64,000 nt of DNA from Cotesia glomerata (GCF_020080835.1 NC_058166.1:2356001-2420000), one strand, 5' to 3'. Positions 12,100-24,028 are shown, numbered from the stretch's first letter. Notes: a model not told the origin generated them from the sequence alone. Numbers and translations: made by a program.

Positions 12100-12780
12100 G
12101 GATATATTGAGACACGCGCCAACGCATTCTAATTATCATGTGCATAATGGTGGCGTATAGCCAACTCTTGGAAGTATATCTCGCGTCTGAAGACTTATAT
12201 CTCTTAGCGACAACCATCTCTTATTATATATATATAATAGGATATCTATAGATAGGTTGTTTCAAGATGTCTTTCTTAGTCGGTTAGCTTTTACAAACCC
12301 AACTAATATTACTCATATCTCGTCGTAACCGGGAACCGGGACTAAATCCAACTTGACGAATTCCAAGATTCTAAACTATTTGTAAATATATCCTCTGTTA
12401 ATAGTCTGTAATTTTAATTGTTTTTGTATGTAACATGTTGTTAGAATTACTCGAAGAATGCCAGGTTGACATTTCGGCAAATGACGATCTGGATCTCCTT
12501 ATTGCCCCCAGAACAGAACTTGAAACGTCGTATCCGGCTCCGTGGCGCGATATTCAAATATCGAATTACTGAGTGAGTATCCGGGAGTATCTCTGAGGCA
12601 AGGAACGAAGAGGGAGAGTCCAAGGGGACAAGAGAGACAATGAGATGAAAATTAGTAACGAGTGAATTCATTGGTAAGACAAGCGATATCTTGTTTCTTT
12701 AATAAAACGGAAACGAAATGTAATCGTATTATTGTCTGGTGAATTGTCTGGGGTCTTAGACCCCCCAATGCTTCACAAAA
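12100..12780 (+). other. Possible solo LTR or other repeat; no gene
   Basis: GC-richer than its surroundings. It has AATAAA at 12701-12706 and the hairpin GGGGTCTTAGACCCC at about 12750-12764 near its right end. Without target duplications or a second copy in the window I cannot fix the borders. Confidence 0.25.
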
Positions 12781-13200
12781 AATATAATATATTTAATAAT
12801 GACGATAATAATAATAATAAATGAGAGCATTGTCGGTAAGAATATTTAAGTAGGTATCAAATAATCGGCTTCATTTGCCTTTGTCTGACTCGATCCAGAG
12901 GAGGCTCTGTTTCCTATTTGTCTGGGGATGAGAGACGCTTCAAATGCTTTGTTTCATTTATTTTGGTAAATTGACAAATTGTAAATGGAGAAATAGGGAG
13001 TGCTTTTTTTCAATTTATGAATAATCTATATAATTAAGAGAGTAAGGATTTGTCTCTGGTGTATTAATGTGATGAGATGGAATTATTTACATTCGGTTAA
13101 ACAGTAAAAATGCATCGAGAGGGAAAATATGAATCAACAAATTTTATATATTTTAGAGTTGGTTAATAAACAGTTTTTTATTATTTTTTGTGTTTTAAAA
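12781..13200. other. No gene seen
   Basis: AT-rich with ATA/ATT runs; nothing supported. Confidence 0.4.
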
Positions 13201-13204
13201 GAAA

Positions 13205-14289
13205 AAAAATTACAACACCGACTAAAACAATAACAACATTAATGACGACGAAAAAAAATTTTCAAAAATAAAAACAACAACAAGAACAATAACAAAAATA
13301 ACAACAACAAAAATAACATTAAAAACTACCACAAAAACAAGAACAACAACAACAGCAACAATAACAATAACTACAACGAGAACAACAACAAAAAAACTAA
13401 AATAAAAACTACAACAAGAACAACAACAACAATAATCACAACAAAAACGATCACAAAAACAAAAACAAAAACTAAAAAACCAACATAAAAACTACGACAA
13501 GAACAACTACAAAAGTAACAGCAACAATAATAATAACAACAGAAAAAATGTCAAAAATAATAACAGCAACAACAATTACAATAACTACAACAACAAAAAC
13601 TACAGCAAAAATAACATTAAAAACTACCACAAAAACAAGAAGAATAACAACAACAATAACAAAAACTACAAAATGAACCACAAGAAGAACAACACCTATA
13701 ACTACAATAGCAACAAGAACAAAAACTACAACAACAATAATTACAACAAAAACTACCACAAAAACAAAAACTACAACAGTAACAACAACAAAATAAATTA
13801 ACATGAAAACTACGACAAGAACAACTATGACAACAACAAAATTGTCAAAAATAAAAACAGCAACAACAATAACAAAAACTACAACATGAACCACAACAAA
13901 AAAAATTAAAACGAAAATAACATCAACTACAACAAGAACAACTACAATAACTACAATAAAAATAATAGCAAAACTACCACAAAAACAAAAACTACAACAA
14001 GAAGAACAACAACAACAAAAACCAACGTGAAAACTACGACAAGAATAACTACAAAAGCAACGACAACAAAATCAACAACAACAACAATAATAACAACAAC
14101 AAAAAAATTGTGAAAAATAATAACAGCAACAACAATAACAAAAACTACAACAAGAACCACAACAACAAAAACTACAAAAAGAACAACAACATCAATGACT
14201 ATACCAAAAACTACCACAAAAACAAGGACAGCAATAACAAAAAAAACAATGTTAACAACAACAGGAACAATAACAAAAACTACAACAAT

Positions 14290-14320
<31 letters not shown>

Positions 14321-14440
14321 TGAAAAGCAATAACGAAAAAAAAATAACTAAAATCGAAACAACAACAATAAAAATTCCGATATAAAATATTAAGAAAAAA
14401 AAAGAAAAAAAAAACAAAAATAAAATAAATGAGATAATAA
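13205..14440. repeat. A/C-only low-complexity tract (AAC/AAT/ACT repeats)
   Basis: About 1.2 kb in which the plus strand is nearly all A and C with scattered T and very little G. It is built of AACAAC, AATAAC and AAACTAC words. Long frames through it read as poly-Val/Ile/Phe (minus) or poly-Asn/Lys (plus) and are composition artefacts. Confidence 0.9.
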
Positions 14441-15110
14441 ATAAAATATCGAAGCTAATTCTTCACAAATGCATAGCCCCGAGTGAGAGCACTAATGTCT
14501 AATTAATCCAATTAATCTAACTCGAGCTGGGCCCACAAATGACCCGAGTTTCAGCGACTGAGAGCCGGCGGCCGGGGCTTGGCTTTATCCTTTCCTTTAC
14601 AATTTATTTTTTTTTTACAATCAGTAACTCACGGCCTCATCCTCTGTATACTGGACTCAGTCGTCGATTATGAGCAGACCGATCTAACATTCCGAGAAAT
14701 TAACGATTATTTTATATTTTAAATTATTGAGTCCCATTAACTAACGACTATCCGACAGATATTACAGAGGTTGACGTGTCAAAAAATGATTAATAATTCA
14801 TATTTATTTTTATTACTATTGTTATTATGTCGATGGTTATTTTTTAAATGCCCTCGCCTATAGATACTACAATATAATAAGTATAATGCCAGAGACCGAG
14901 AGACCAAACTAAAAATAATATTAAGATAAAAAGACCAACTTGCTCGTAAGTTGTCATTGACTCATTTGTTAACTGCCATCGCAGCCTGAAGATTTAGTAC
15001 TTGCCCGCATACAATTCCCTTTTATTCTATACAGACTCGATCGTCCTCATAATAATAACCTTAATAGTAATTGTCCTCGGAATTTCGGTACAACTCTCCA
15101 GTTCTTGAGT
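14441..15110. other. No gene seen
   Basis: Unique DNA with a short GC-rich patch at 14520-14585 (GAGCTGGGCCC, GCCGGCGGCCGGGGC). No frame or RNA gene is supported. Confidence 0.4.
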
Positions 15111-15120
15111 TTATCTTTTT

Positions 15121-15500
15121 CCGATTTCAACTTTAAAGCCCCGTAATTTTTTTCCAGTTCACTGAAGAAGCTTATGTGATGAGTCAATTTAGAGCTTGAA
15201 GCCTCCTTTACAACTTCACTTTAAGCGACATCCACTTCCGACAAATAGTTTCCTAGATATCGAAGTTCAAAGTTAATCTAAAATCACTCAAAATTTGCAA
15301 ATTCAATCCAAAAATTTTTTTTTAACTTTGAAGCCTTGTAACTTTTCTCCAGTTCACCGGAGAAGCTTATGTGAGGCATCAATTTAAAGCTTGAAGCTTC
15401 TTCTACAATTTTCCTTTGAGCGACCTTCACTTCCGACAAATAGTTTCTGAGATATCGAAGCCCGAAGTCGATGCTAATTTTCAGTGTTTTAAAATTTTGA
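15121..15500 (+). repeat. Diverged direct duplication, two units
   Basis: 15121-15290 and 15325-15500 share blocks such as CTTCCGACAAATAGTTTC and GAAGCTTATGTGA in the same order, about 205 bp apart. Frames across it differ between units, so coding is not supported. Confidence 0.7.
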
Positions 15501-15559
15501 TAAAAATAATTTTTATTGTAACTTTGATCTAAAAATAATTTAATGTGTGACAAATTCAC

Positions 15560-16208
15560 AAGTGAAATATTTACATGAGCTCGAATACAATGTTAAGTGT
15601 TGTGACTTTATGATCAGGGTTGTCAAGTTGTCGAGCTAAGTAAGTAGAATTAAAGAGTATTTGAGTGAAAATTACATTCTCGGAAGTAAATTATATTTTT
15701 CGATAGTTGGGCTTATTTCCTCGTAATTATAAACTCGAGGTATTAAACATTCGGCGGAATATATCTGAGGATAGTAAATGTGCATAGAAACGACAATTTA
15801 CGAGATGAAGCGTAAAGCCGACATTTATGAGATTCGCAGAGCAAAAAATAGTCTTACTGATATGACTAGTCTTAAAGTTTAAGTGCACGTGCGCATGGAA
15901 AAGCTCTATAATTTCCTAGATTACACTCATCCAGCTCATATATTGATCATCACAATATTCGCTAATGCTACGCTACTTTCATTATTATTATTATTATTAT
16001 TATCATTATTTGCCGAAACGAATCGGGTAAAATTAAAATCCGATTCAGAGAACCCGATGATGGATTTCACTAATGAGCTCTTTTTTGCTAATTTTGTCTT
16101 TTGAGTTATTATTGTTCCTTGTTTTAAGAACAGGGAGGCAGCAATATTGTCTATGCATCCATGGCAATATACATTAAGCCCATAAAATATTTATTTAATG
16201 AAAATAAT
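15560..16208. other. No gene seen; short ATT microsatellite
   Basis: Unique-looking DNA; an ATT run lies at about 15981-16004. A 73-codon frame over it has a low-complexity Leu run and no support. Confidence 0.4.
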
Positions 16209-16216
16209 AATAAATA

Positions 16217-16690
16217 CTAGCAACCTTGCAGTCACTATGTGACTTTCGTGACTTTTGAAATGTAAATAAATAAAAATTTGCTTTTTGAAATAATGTTTTT
16301 TGTTAAATTGCACTGTATTGTTTTAACTATTGGCGTTTTTAAAGATATAAGCTCATCCTGATGTTACACTTATCAAGAGCTTTCATTTGAGTACCCACAT
16401 GCATTTTTGATATATTTTTCATATATACATATATATAATATATATTTTAAAGATATAAGCTCATCCCGATATTACACTCATCAAGAGCTTTCATTTGAGT
16501 ACCCACATGTATTTTTGATATATTTTTCATATATACATATATGTAATATATATAAATATATGAAAAATTGATGTGGGTACTCAAATGAAAGGTATTGATG
16601 AGTGTAACATCGGGATGAGCTTATATCTTTAAAAATGTCAATAGTTCACGAGATACTAGGTCATGTCTTAATTATGTATCTAGAGATAGA
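16217..16690 (-). mobile_element. H3 Helitron-like element
   Basis: Starts (minus-strand 3' end) with CTAG at 16217-16220 and the GCAGTCAC/GTGAC hairpin. It then holds two body blocks in inverted arrangement around a TATATA core at 16425-16560. Confidence 0.6.
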
Positions 16691-16960
16691 GCATTTTCGC
16701 ATGCAGACTAAATATTTATTACAATCTTATTATTTTAACAATTTTAATTAAGCTTTTAACAATCTATCTCAAATTTAAGTTTGTAAATATTAATTATATT
16801 TTTCCTAATAATTTGACTGGAATAATGAACCAAATTTTTATAAAAACTGTTTTGTTTCAAAGTCTTGTTGATAAATCCTGACGTAAGAAATAAATTTTTA
16901 ATACTACGACGTTCAATTAAATAAAATTAATTAGTTTTAAGTTACTGAAATTAACTTTTA
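16691..16960. other. AT-rich spacer
   Basis: No feature seen between two H3 copies. Confidence 0.4.
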
Positions 16961-17153
16961 CTAGCAACCTTGCAGTTACTAGGTGACGCCGTGACTTGTG
17001 AATAATGAATAAATAAAATTTTGCTTTATTAAATTAATAACTTTTGTTAAATTGCACTGTACTTTTTTAACTATTGACGTTTTTAAAGTTATAAGCTCAT
17101 CCTGATGTTACACTCATCAAGAGCTTTCATTTGAGTACCCACATGCATTTTTC

Positions 17154-17221
<68 letters not shown>

Positions 17222-17440
17222 TAAATATATGAAAAATTGATGTGGGTACTCAAATAAAAGGTATTGATGAGTGTAACATCGGAATGAGCTTATATCTTTA
17301 AAAATGTCAATAGTTCACGAGATACAAGGTCATTTCTTAATTATGTATCTAGAGATAGAGCATTTTCGAATACAGCCTAAATACTTATCATCATAAATTT
17401 ACTATTGGTAAGAATGATATAAAACCTTGAAAAGACACAA
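16961..17440 (-). mobile_element. H3 Helitron-like element with TA microsatellite
   Basis: CTAG end at 16961-16964. The inverted body blocks flank a pure TA tract at 17163-17219. Confidence 0.6.
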
Positions 17441-17545
17441 CTCCAGGTCAATACTTTTCCAACGATACCAAATTTAACCATAAAAACCCATTTTCTCATA
17501 TAAATACACTGACCACAAAATTTCATTTATTCTCTTAATAATCTA

Positions 17546-18150
17546 TCCCGTGTAAAAAAAAAGTTTCCTGAAAAGTTCCGGAATAGTTCCTGGTCCGGAA
17601 CGTTCCTATGATAAGACAATCCGGAACATCCCCGGAATACTTTTGCAATGTTCTCGAAATAGTTCTGGATCATTCATGGAACACTTCCGGAACATTTCCG
17701 GAAAATCTCCGACAGACTTATAAAACATCGCTGGAATATTTCGAGAATAAATTAGGAATACTTCCGGAACATAATCCAAACGTTTACCGGAAATGTTTCA
17801 GAAGTATTCGAGGATTTTTCCAGGAATATTTTAAACATATCCCCGATGTATTCCCGATATATTTTGTAACTATTCCCGATTTGTTCCAGAAGTATTTCGG
17901 GAATATTCCAGGAGTGTACCGGAGATGTTCCGGAAGTATTCCTAATTTATTCTGGAAGTATTCCAGCGATGTTCTATAAATCTGCCGGAGATTTTCCGGA
18001 AATGTTCCGGAAGTGTTCCACGGATGTTCCAGAACTATTTCGAGAACATTGCAGAAGTATTCCGGGGATGTTCCGGATTGTCTTATCATAGGAACGTTCC
18101 GGACCAGGAACTATTCCGGAACTTTTCAGGAAATTTTTTTTTACACGGGA
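17546..18150. mobile_element. Palindromic TTCCGGAA-rich MITE, TA target site
   Basis: Ends TCCCGTGTAAAAAAA / TTTTTTTACACGGGA with TA on both sides (17544-17545, 18151-18152). Arms of more than 200 bp are imperfect inverted copies packed with GGAACATTTCCGGAA-like words. A second copy starts at 63617 and runs off the window. Frames on both strands mirror each other, as expected of a palindrome. Confidence 0.75.
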
Positions 18151-18152
18151 TA

Positions 18153-18716
18153 CTAATAAGTGGAGATCTGGTTTTTTTGTATTTATACTGCGAAAACTAC
18201 TGAACCGATCGGAATAATACTTATACCACAAGATGCAGTGTGTTTCGAAGAAGGTTTTAGTATATGATATGGTGGTGATTACTTAAACGGAACCTATATT
18301 TTTTTGACTTAGAAATAATGAATTTTTATTGTAACTTAATTTATTCTAATCGATTGTCATTTGTTTAAAATAAATTTTTTAACTCTATTGGTTATGTTTA
18401 TATACTAGGCAGATTTCTTCACTTATGAGACCTGCAATTTCTTTAACTGAAACTTTCAATGGTCATTACAAATTTTTTTTTTTCATATCAATTATTATTC
18501 ATTTTCGTAAGAAAGACTCGGGAATATTATAATGATTGCACATTGAAAGTTACAATGAATATTAGCTAGAATAATTACATGGATAAAAGGTTACATGCCA
18601 ATTCAATAGAGTTTGGAATCTGTGCAAGTCAATACAATACTCTAATTAAATTTCAAGTCTAGATCTAAAAATGCAATTCTATAAAGCGCCCAGCGGAGCG
18701 GGCGAGTAACAGCTTG
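18153..18716 (+). mobile_element. H2 Helitron-like element, copy 3
   Basis: Shares the AAAACTACTGAAC block and the GCGCCCAGCGGAGCGGGCG hairpin with the copy ending at 6921. It ends in CTTG instead of CTAG. Confidence 0.5.
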
Positions 18717-18950
18717 TATAATGTATATAAATATATGAAAAATTGATGTGGGTACTTAAATGAAATGTCGTGGAGAGTATATTGTCCGGGTGAGCTTATA
18801 TCTTAAAAAATATCAATAGTTCACAAGATATTTGTTAAGTTGCATTGTACTTTCTTAAATATTGACTTTTTTAAAGATATAAGCTCATTCTGATGTTACA
18901 CTCATCAAGAGCTTTCATTTGAGTACCCACATGTATTTTTATATATTTTT
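18717..18950. mobile_element. H3 fragment
   Basis: Two inverted H3 body blocks without the CTAG end, interrupted at 18951 by H1. Confidence 0.45.
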
Positions 18951-19083
18951 AGTAGATTTTATAAAAATCTAACTATTGCAGCCGTCCTCATGGCGCAACT
19001 TTGAAAAAATTTAGTCGTTTTCTGACTCAGTTTGTCGAGCTGAGTCAGAAAATGTGTATAGTTCAAAAGTTTATATATGTATG

Positions 19084-19176
<93 letters not shown>

Positions 19177-19972
19177 CGATATAACGCGGCTTGTCAGCAC
19201 GATAGCGTTTTCAATTTATAACCGATTCTTCTCAAACTCAACATGCTTTATCTATCGATCAAGACTAAGGTTAAGTTCGAAGATGAGCTTAATCGGGCGA
19301 GTAATTTGGAAATGACAGGATTTTGAAATTTTGAAAATCGTAAAAATTGATGTTTTTTTCTACTTCAACTTGATATAATTACTGATCGAGACAAGATATC
19401 AAAATTCGGTAAAATGCATCGTAAAGCTCTTTTAATAAGCTTCAATTTCCACTACTCAGAAGTGGTAATAGCCTCAATATTACTCCTTTTAGAATTCGTT
19501 TAATGAAACAGTTTTACTGTTGCAGCCGTTTTAGAATTATTGTCTGCATCATAGCTTAATCATAATGTAAATTCAATAATTACGATAATGATTAGTCTTT
19601 CGTGTAATGTTTTCAGGTAATTCGTCAGTAAATATGTCACAAATTAGTTCTATATATTGTTTTCTTCAATTAAAATTTTATCCGGTTTCAAACATCTGAT
19701 TGATTTGCAAATTGTTGTTCCTAAGCAGTTATTTAAAATTTAGTCATTTATAATTCAAATTTTATAATCTTTGCAATTCTTTGAGAAACTTTTTCTTCAA
19801 AAGTTAATTTTTTTTCCAAAATTTGTTCTAAATAGTTTTAAATTTATTATTGAATTTTGTTTTTAATTCATAAATAAGTTATACATTATTGATGTTATTA
19901 TATTATTTTATTAAAAATCAATTTTCTTTATTTGAAAAATCTACTTCCATTTCGGCTGCCGAATGGCCTTTT
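18951..19972 (+). mobile_element. H1 Helentron-like element, full-length-looking copy
   Basis: Begins AGTAGATTTTATAAAAATC and ends in the CCATTTCGGCTGCCGAATGG near-palindrome. The TA microsatellite is at 19086-19171. It lacks the 100-codon frame seen in the copy at 35771. Confidence 0.55.
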
Positions 19973-19993
19973 TATTTATATACAAAATAAATA

Positions 19994-20560
19994 CACAGAA
20001 AGAAAAATTTCTTGACTGGAGAACAAAATTCTTGGGTCAAAACAATTTTCGGGTGGCTGAAGGAAGACCGAAGTTGTATTGGACGAAGTAAAAATTTTTC
20101 TTGAAATTCTATTCTTAATGGAAGTCATTTTTTCTTAATTCAAATTATCATAAATACTTCATGCAATAAATTTTTATATTCGATTAAGATTTTTAGATAC
20201 TTAGTGAAGCAGTGCCACCTACTTGAGCTGAGAAAAAAATTTTCTCACCTTGAGAAAATTTTTTTCTTGAATATTTGATACCCATTTGATATTATTTTAG
20301 CGTGCAATTATACATATTGAATGAAAAAAAATGATTCAATATTATTTGATCTTTCTATTTGACATGTTAATCAATAAAAATATTAATGAAAATTTACTTC
20401 TATCTTTATATTTATTTTTTTGGAGCAAGAGAGAAATTTTCTCAAGGCAAAAAAATTTACTTCTGTCAAGAACTAAATTTTTTGGACCAAGAGGCTAAAT
20501 TTTCTTAAAACAAGAAGATTTTCTTGAAGAAAATACAAAAAATATTTTGAACAGTCAAAT
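19994..20560 (+). mobile_element. CAAGAA-rich MITE, copy 2 (3' end degraded)
   Basis: Starts ACACAGAAAGAAAAATTTC. The body is colinear with 33857-34533, but the right inverted end is not intact. Confidence 0.5.
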
Positions 20561-20718
20561 TAAAAAAAAAATGATATTTAAAAATATAAAAAGTACTTTT
20601 TCGAAAATTTGTAATTTTTTAGTTGCGAAAAAAATTTTTTAATTGGATAAGTTCTGAAATTCTTAAAAAAAGTAGAAATAATTAAGAAAATAGAAATGAA
20701 TAATAGCTCGGGATAGCA

Positions 20719-20886
20719 TTAATGCATCCTATCAATCACGGAATCCTCTTGAGCACTCAATATCCTTTCTATATCAACTAGAGCCTTGGGATCAGGATAC
20801 GAATGACGTACTTGAGCTGGACATTGAGATTTAGCTAGCGAATTAGCATATAGAGCCAACGGAAATAACTTCCTACGTGACATCAT
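20719..20886 (-). CDS. Small ORF, 55 aa, unrecognised
   Basis: ATG ATG at 20886 reads 55 codons to TAA at 20721-20719. Composition is unlike its surroundings: balanced, few Asn/Lys/Ile, with stretches such as SRRKLFPLALYANSLAKSQ and then DPKALVDIERILSAQEDS. It sits in non-repeat DNA. A donor-like CAG|GTAAAG lies upstream on the same strand at about 20980, so this could be the second exon of a small gene. No signal peptide or known motif is seen. It may be a genuine small protein, an exon of a longer gene or chance. Confidence 0.3.
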   Translation of the reverse strand: MMSRRKLFPLALYANSLAKSQCPAQVRHSYPDPKALVDIERILSAQEDSVIDRMH

Positions 20887-21040
20887 GCTTTTATTTTATT
20901 CTGCATCGGATTTATCAATAATAACACTCAAATATTTCTTCTCATAATACTCAAAAGACGGAAAATTTAGAAGCTTTACCTGGGTCTGACTTTCTTCTCT
21001 TTTCTTTTTCTTTTGTTTCTAGTAATTTTTGATAAAAATT

Positions 21041-21042
<2 letters not shown>

Positions 21043-21071
<29 letters not shown>

Positions 21072-21238
21072 TTAAACCGAAAAAAATAAAAAATTTACGC
21101 TAAAAAAATTTTTAATTATTCAATAAATTATTTAATTTAATTCAATAAATTTTTCTAGACTTTTTTGACCCCTTAGAAAATTTATAAGATTTAGAAAGCT
21201 TGTCTTAATTTTTTTTGCCTCCTCAAAAAATTGTTTTC

Positions 21239-21272
<34 letters not shown>
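21043..21272. repeat. T28 run and A31 run, facing
   Basis: A run of 28 T (21043-21070) and a run of 31 A (21242-21272), about 170 bp apart, could pair with each other. No element borders are clear. Confidence 0.7.
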
Positions 21273-21274
<2 letters not shown>

Positions 21275-21925
21275 ACTAGTAATTACAAAAATAAAAAAGT
21301 TTGGAAAAGCTATTTTTCTTTCCATAAAAAACAGTATATTTCACAACCTAATCCTGTTCTAATAAATGTATCACGTTTCGAGACGCCTATGGCATATGAT
21401 AAGGGTCCGAAAAGGTCGCAAAGGGTTGGTGAATGATTGCCCATATTAATAATACGCGATAACCAAGATTAAATTCTAAATAAAATAAAATAAAGCAATA
21501 CAGCAAACAAACTATTTATAATCCTATACAAATATATGGGTTCATTATAAATTGTTATTTATTATAATTATAATAATAATTATAGATAGTAATTTATTCA
21601 GCTACCAGATTTTCGAGGCCTCAAATATAGATTTTCGGCTATAACTCGTTTTTATTCATTTGAATAACGCTCGGATTTATTTAAAACCGAAGCTGCATGA
21701 CGTATCTGTATTTATCATCATTTGAATATGTATTAATTATTGTTGTTATTATTATGTTTGCCTGTGCTTGTTTATCAGACTATTGACTGGAATTTTTTAA
21801 TTTATTAAAAAGAATTTAAAAGAATATAGTTTTTACACGCTTTTTATTAGCTTTACCTGTATGTTTGTAAAGGACTCCTTTGGACTTGATTTTGACCCAA
21901 TTCAAACGGTCAGATTTCATTTAAA
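21273..21925. other. No gene seen
   Basis: AT-rich. From about 21835 it matches the end of repeat L (ACACGCTTTTTATTAGCTTT). This is where the SINE is inserted. Confidence 0.4.
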
Positions 21926-22203
21926 AATTTGCTTTAATATGGCTCTTTACCGTAAGATGGGCGGTGGCGTTGTTTGTTCGGTGGGTCTTATATACGTGAC
22001 TGAATAAAGTAGTCAGTACTTGTCTTGGATAGCTTAACTGGTAGAGCCCTTGGCGCGTAACCGAGAGATCTGGGTTCGATTCCCAGTCTGGGCTGTCTGA
22101 TTATTTTTTCAATTACGGAAAAATTCCCACTGAGTAGGTCCCCCCCCCTTTCCCCTATCCGTTCTTTCCCAACTCCCTTAAAATTTGCTTTAATATGGCT
22201 TAT
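21926..22203 (+). mobile_element. tRNA-derived SINE S1, copy a
   Basis: The tRNA-like head (22022-22095) has A box TAGCTTAACTGG (22030-22041) and B box GGTTCGATTCC (22073-22083). A C-rich tail (C-run near 22141) leads to GCTTTAATATGGCT. It interrupts repeat L. The same body is at 57885-58112 (minus) and 59190-59409 (plus). The putative anticodon loop reads CGCGTAA with G, not T, at the position before the anticodon, so this is not a working tRNA. Confidence 0.75.
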
Positions 22204-22850
22204 CGTAGACTTATCGATGACCGATGACAATATACTAATTGATAAGAATATTCCATTATTCAATTTGCGGAATAAGATTTGTTAGTTTATATAACTTTCA
22301 TCTAGTCGATAAGGCAAAAATTGATGTTAATTATAATTTCCAATCATTATCTTTAACCGATTTATCTAATATTAACAAATTTTCGAATACCAAAGAGAAT
22401 TTTAATTCAACAAAATAAGCAAGAATTTAAATTTACAATTTTTGAGGAAAGAGCCTTGTTCGCTATTGTAATGAATGGTGATTGAGCTACCGATTGATTT
22501 TGCTCTAATAAAAATAATAGTTTAAAAAAAAACTAAAAAAACACGCTTTTATAAATAAACCAAACTAAAAAGTAGAAAATAAATAATAGTTTAAAAAAAC
22601 TAAAAAACACGCTTTATAGAAAACCAAACTAAAAAATAGAAAATAAATTTTAATAAATTTGAATTAAGAATAGTGTAAAAAATTTTAATGAATATAACTT
22701 AATAATAGTGTAAATATGAAAAAAATGTATTTTATTTTAAAAAAAAACCTGGAGTGCTTTTGAAGATATTATCGAAATAATAATCCTTCTACTCATATCT
22801 GTCAATAAAATATTTATAAGTATTGATACCATGCACCCCACACTTTTTTG
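22187..22850 (+). repeat. Repeat L, second copy
   Basis: Reverse orientation relative to 7360-7950. It includes two adjacent blocks of CACGCTTTTATA / ACTAAAAAACACGCTTTATA type at 22540-22620 and the palindromic MITE remnant at 22690-22850. Confidence 0.6.
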
Positions 22851-23048
22851 TATACCTTATAACCTTTGTTATCATAACATATGATTTGTTATCCCTCGAA
22901 TAACAAATTTATCTCGTGTTTTTTAAAGAAAATTTCTTATTCATTTAATATACTTTTCGATGACATTTTATTGAATAATAATGATTCTGTTGTTTACAAA
23001 AAAAATTAATCTATAAAATACTACGGGAAACCCACAAAAAATAATGTT

Positions 23049-23212
23049 TGACGTAAGTTGTTGACTAGTAACTCCAATTTTGTAGTATTTCATGATGCTG
23101 ATATCATTAACTGCGTAAGCATGATGTAAACCAACGAGATTTTTCTCCAATATCCACTTCTTCATCGTCTCTCATTGTATTTAAGCACCTTCCGTTCGAC
23201 ACAATATCAGTT
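23049..23212 (+). promoter_or_regulatory. Promoter of the 23.3 kb secreted-protein gene
   Basis: TGACGTAA (CRE/AP-1-like) at 23049-23056. TATTTAAG as TATA box at 23178-23185. TCAGTT arthropod initiator at 23207-23212, 29 bp after the TATA box. The twin at 31201-31361 and the paralogue at 54661-54728 keep TGACGTAA and TATTTAAG. Confidence 0.65.
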
Positions 23213-23261
23213 TGACTAGATCTTCAATCGACTATAGTCTATAGACAACAAACACGAAAGC

Positions 23262-23859
23262 ATGATGATGAAAGCAAGTCTTCTAATAGTAAGTATCTTC
23301 CAATTTATCAAAACTTCTATTCGGAACAAGTATAAATTGTTTCTACCATTAGATCGCAGTCCTGGGATGCGTGTCCGCTAAAGTGATCAAGATTCCTCCG
23401 ACTTCTGCTCCAGAAAGTGCAGAAGGTTCAGTGCCTAGTAGAACCTGGAGCCTGGAAATAAAATACAACACATCACCTGCAGATCTAAATACCGACTTTG
23501 AGCCACCGCAGCCTTGGATTATGAAGCCCGTTGGGGAGTTCAGTGATGTCAACCTGAAAAACAGCATCAGGATCAGGGTTCCTAATAACTTCTTTCAGAA
23601 CGCTCGAGATGAAATTTATGCTTGTGGAAATGACGGGTCGACTAGATATTTCTACCTAGAGAATCTTGAAGGCTCTTCTTCTGTGTTTACTTATCCTTCG
23701 AAAAGCACCGGAATTGCTGATGATTCTGAGCTTTGGGAAGTGGACACATCAAAAAGGTTGGAAGGATACGAAGGTAGAAAGTCGGTCAGGTATGAGTTCT
23801 CCATCTGGCCAGCAAACTCTACGAAGGAAAAAAATTTTGTGGAATATTGGAACGAGTAG
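23262..23859 (+). CDS. Secreted class 1 protein, 177 aa, two exons
   Basis: Exon 1 is 23262-23288 (9 codons, three consecutive ATGs, the first used here). A 64-nt GT-AG phase-0 intron is 23289-23352, and exon 2 is 23353-23859. The N-terminus MMMKASLLIIAVLGCVSA is a signal peptide, likely cut after residue 18. The mature protein of about 159 aa has no known domain to my eye: a Ser/Pro-rich start, a WSLEIKY segment, PPQPWIMKP, IRIRVPNNF, YFYLENLEG, ELWEVDTSKR and a KSVRYEF segment near the end, suggesting beta strands. It has one cysteine and one N-S-T glycosylation site. It belongs with the genes at 31.1, 54.8 and 48.8 kb. No AATAAA is obvious within 150 bp downstream. I infer an extracellular product, possibly venom or gland; the function is unknown. 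Confidence 0.85.
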
Positions 23860-24028
23860 GATGTAATTACACAATAGTGTGATAAGAAGACTGTTTATAG
23901 ATATAGTATGCATGAAAAATTTGACATATTTAAATGTTAAAGTAACATGAAAAAAATTGTTTATTGAATTTTTATTGATTATAATTGTAGAAATTGTAAT
24001 ATTTTAAATAATAATTTGTAAAATAGAG

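Larger units (their letters stand above)
22850..24015. repeat. Inverted gene duplication, left arm
   Basis: Contains the gene at 23262-23859 with promoter and 3' flank. The whole arm matches 30375-31565 in reverse complement. Flanks have diverged more than the first two thirds of the coding region. Confidence 0.85.

Noticed and set aside
12447..12671. 74-codon frame as a gene
   Set aside because: Lies in a possible LTR-like block, with no splice signals, signal peptide or motif.
13472..14385. Poly-Val/Ile/Phe and poly-Asn/Lys frames
   Set aside because: Composition artefact of the A/C-only tract; no start context or domain.
17608..18089. 123- and 101-codon frames with near-identical peptides on opposite strands (also 63603-63983)
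   Set aside because: Expected from a palindromic MITE read on both strands; not a protein family.
22022..22095. Functional tRNA gene
   Set aside because: Same sequence occurs three times with a shared non-tRNA tail and lacks U33; it is a SINE head.
23349..23567. 72-codon antisense frame inside the 23.3 kb gene (and its twin at 30846-31064)
   Set aside because: Shadow of the conserved coding exon; explained by identity of the sense strand.
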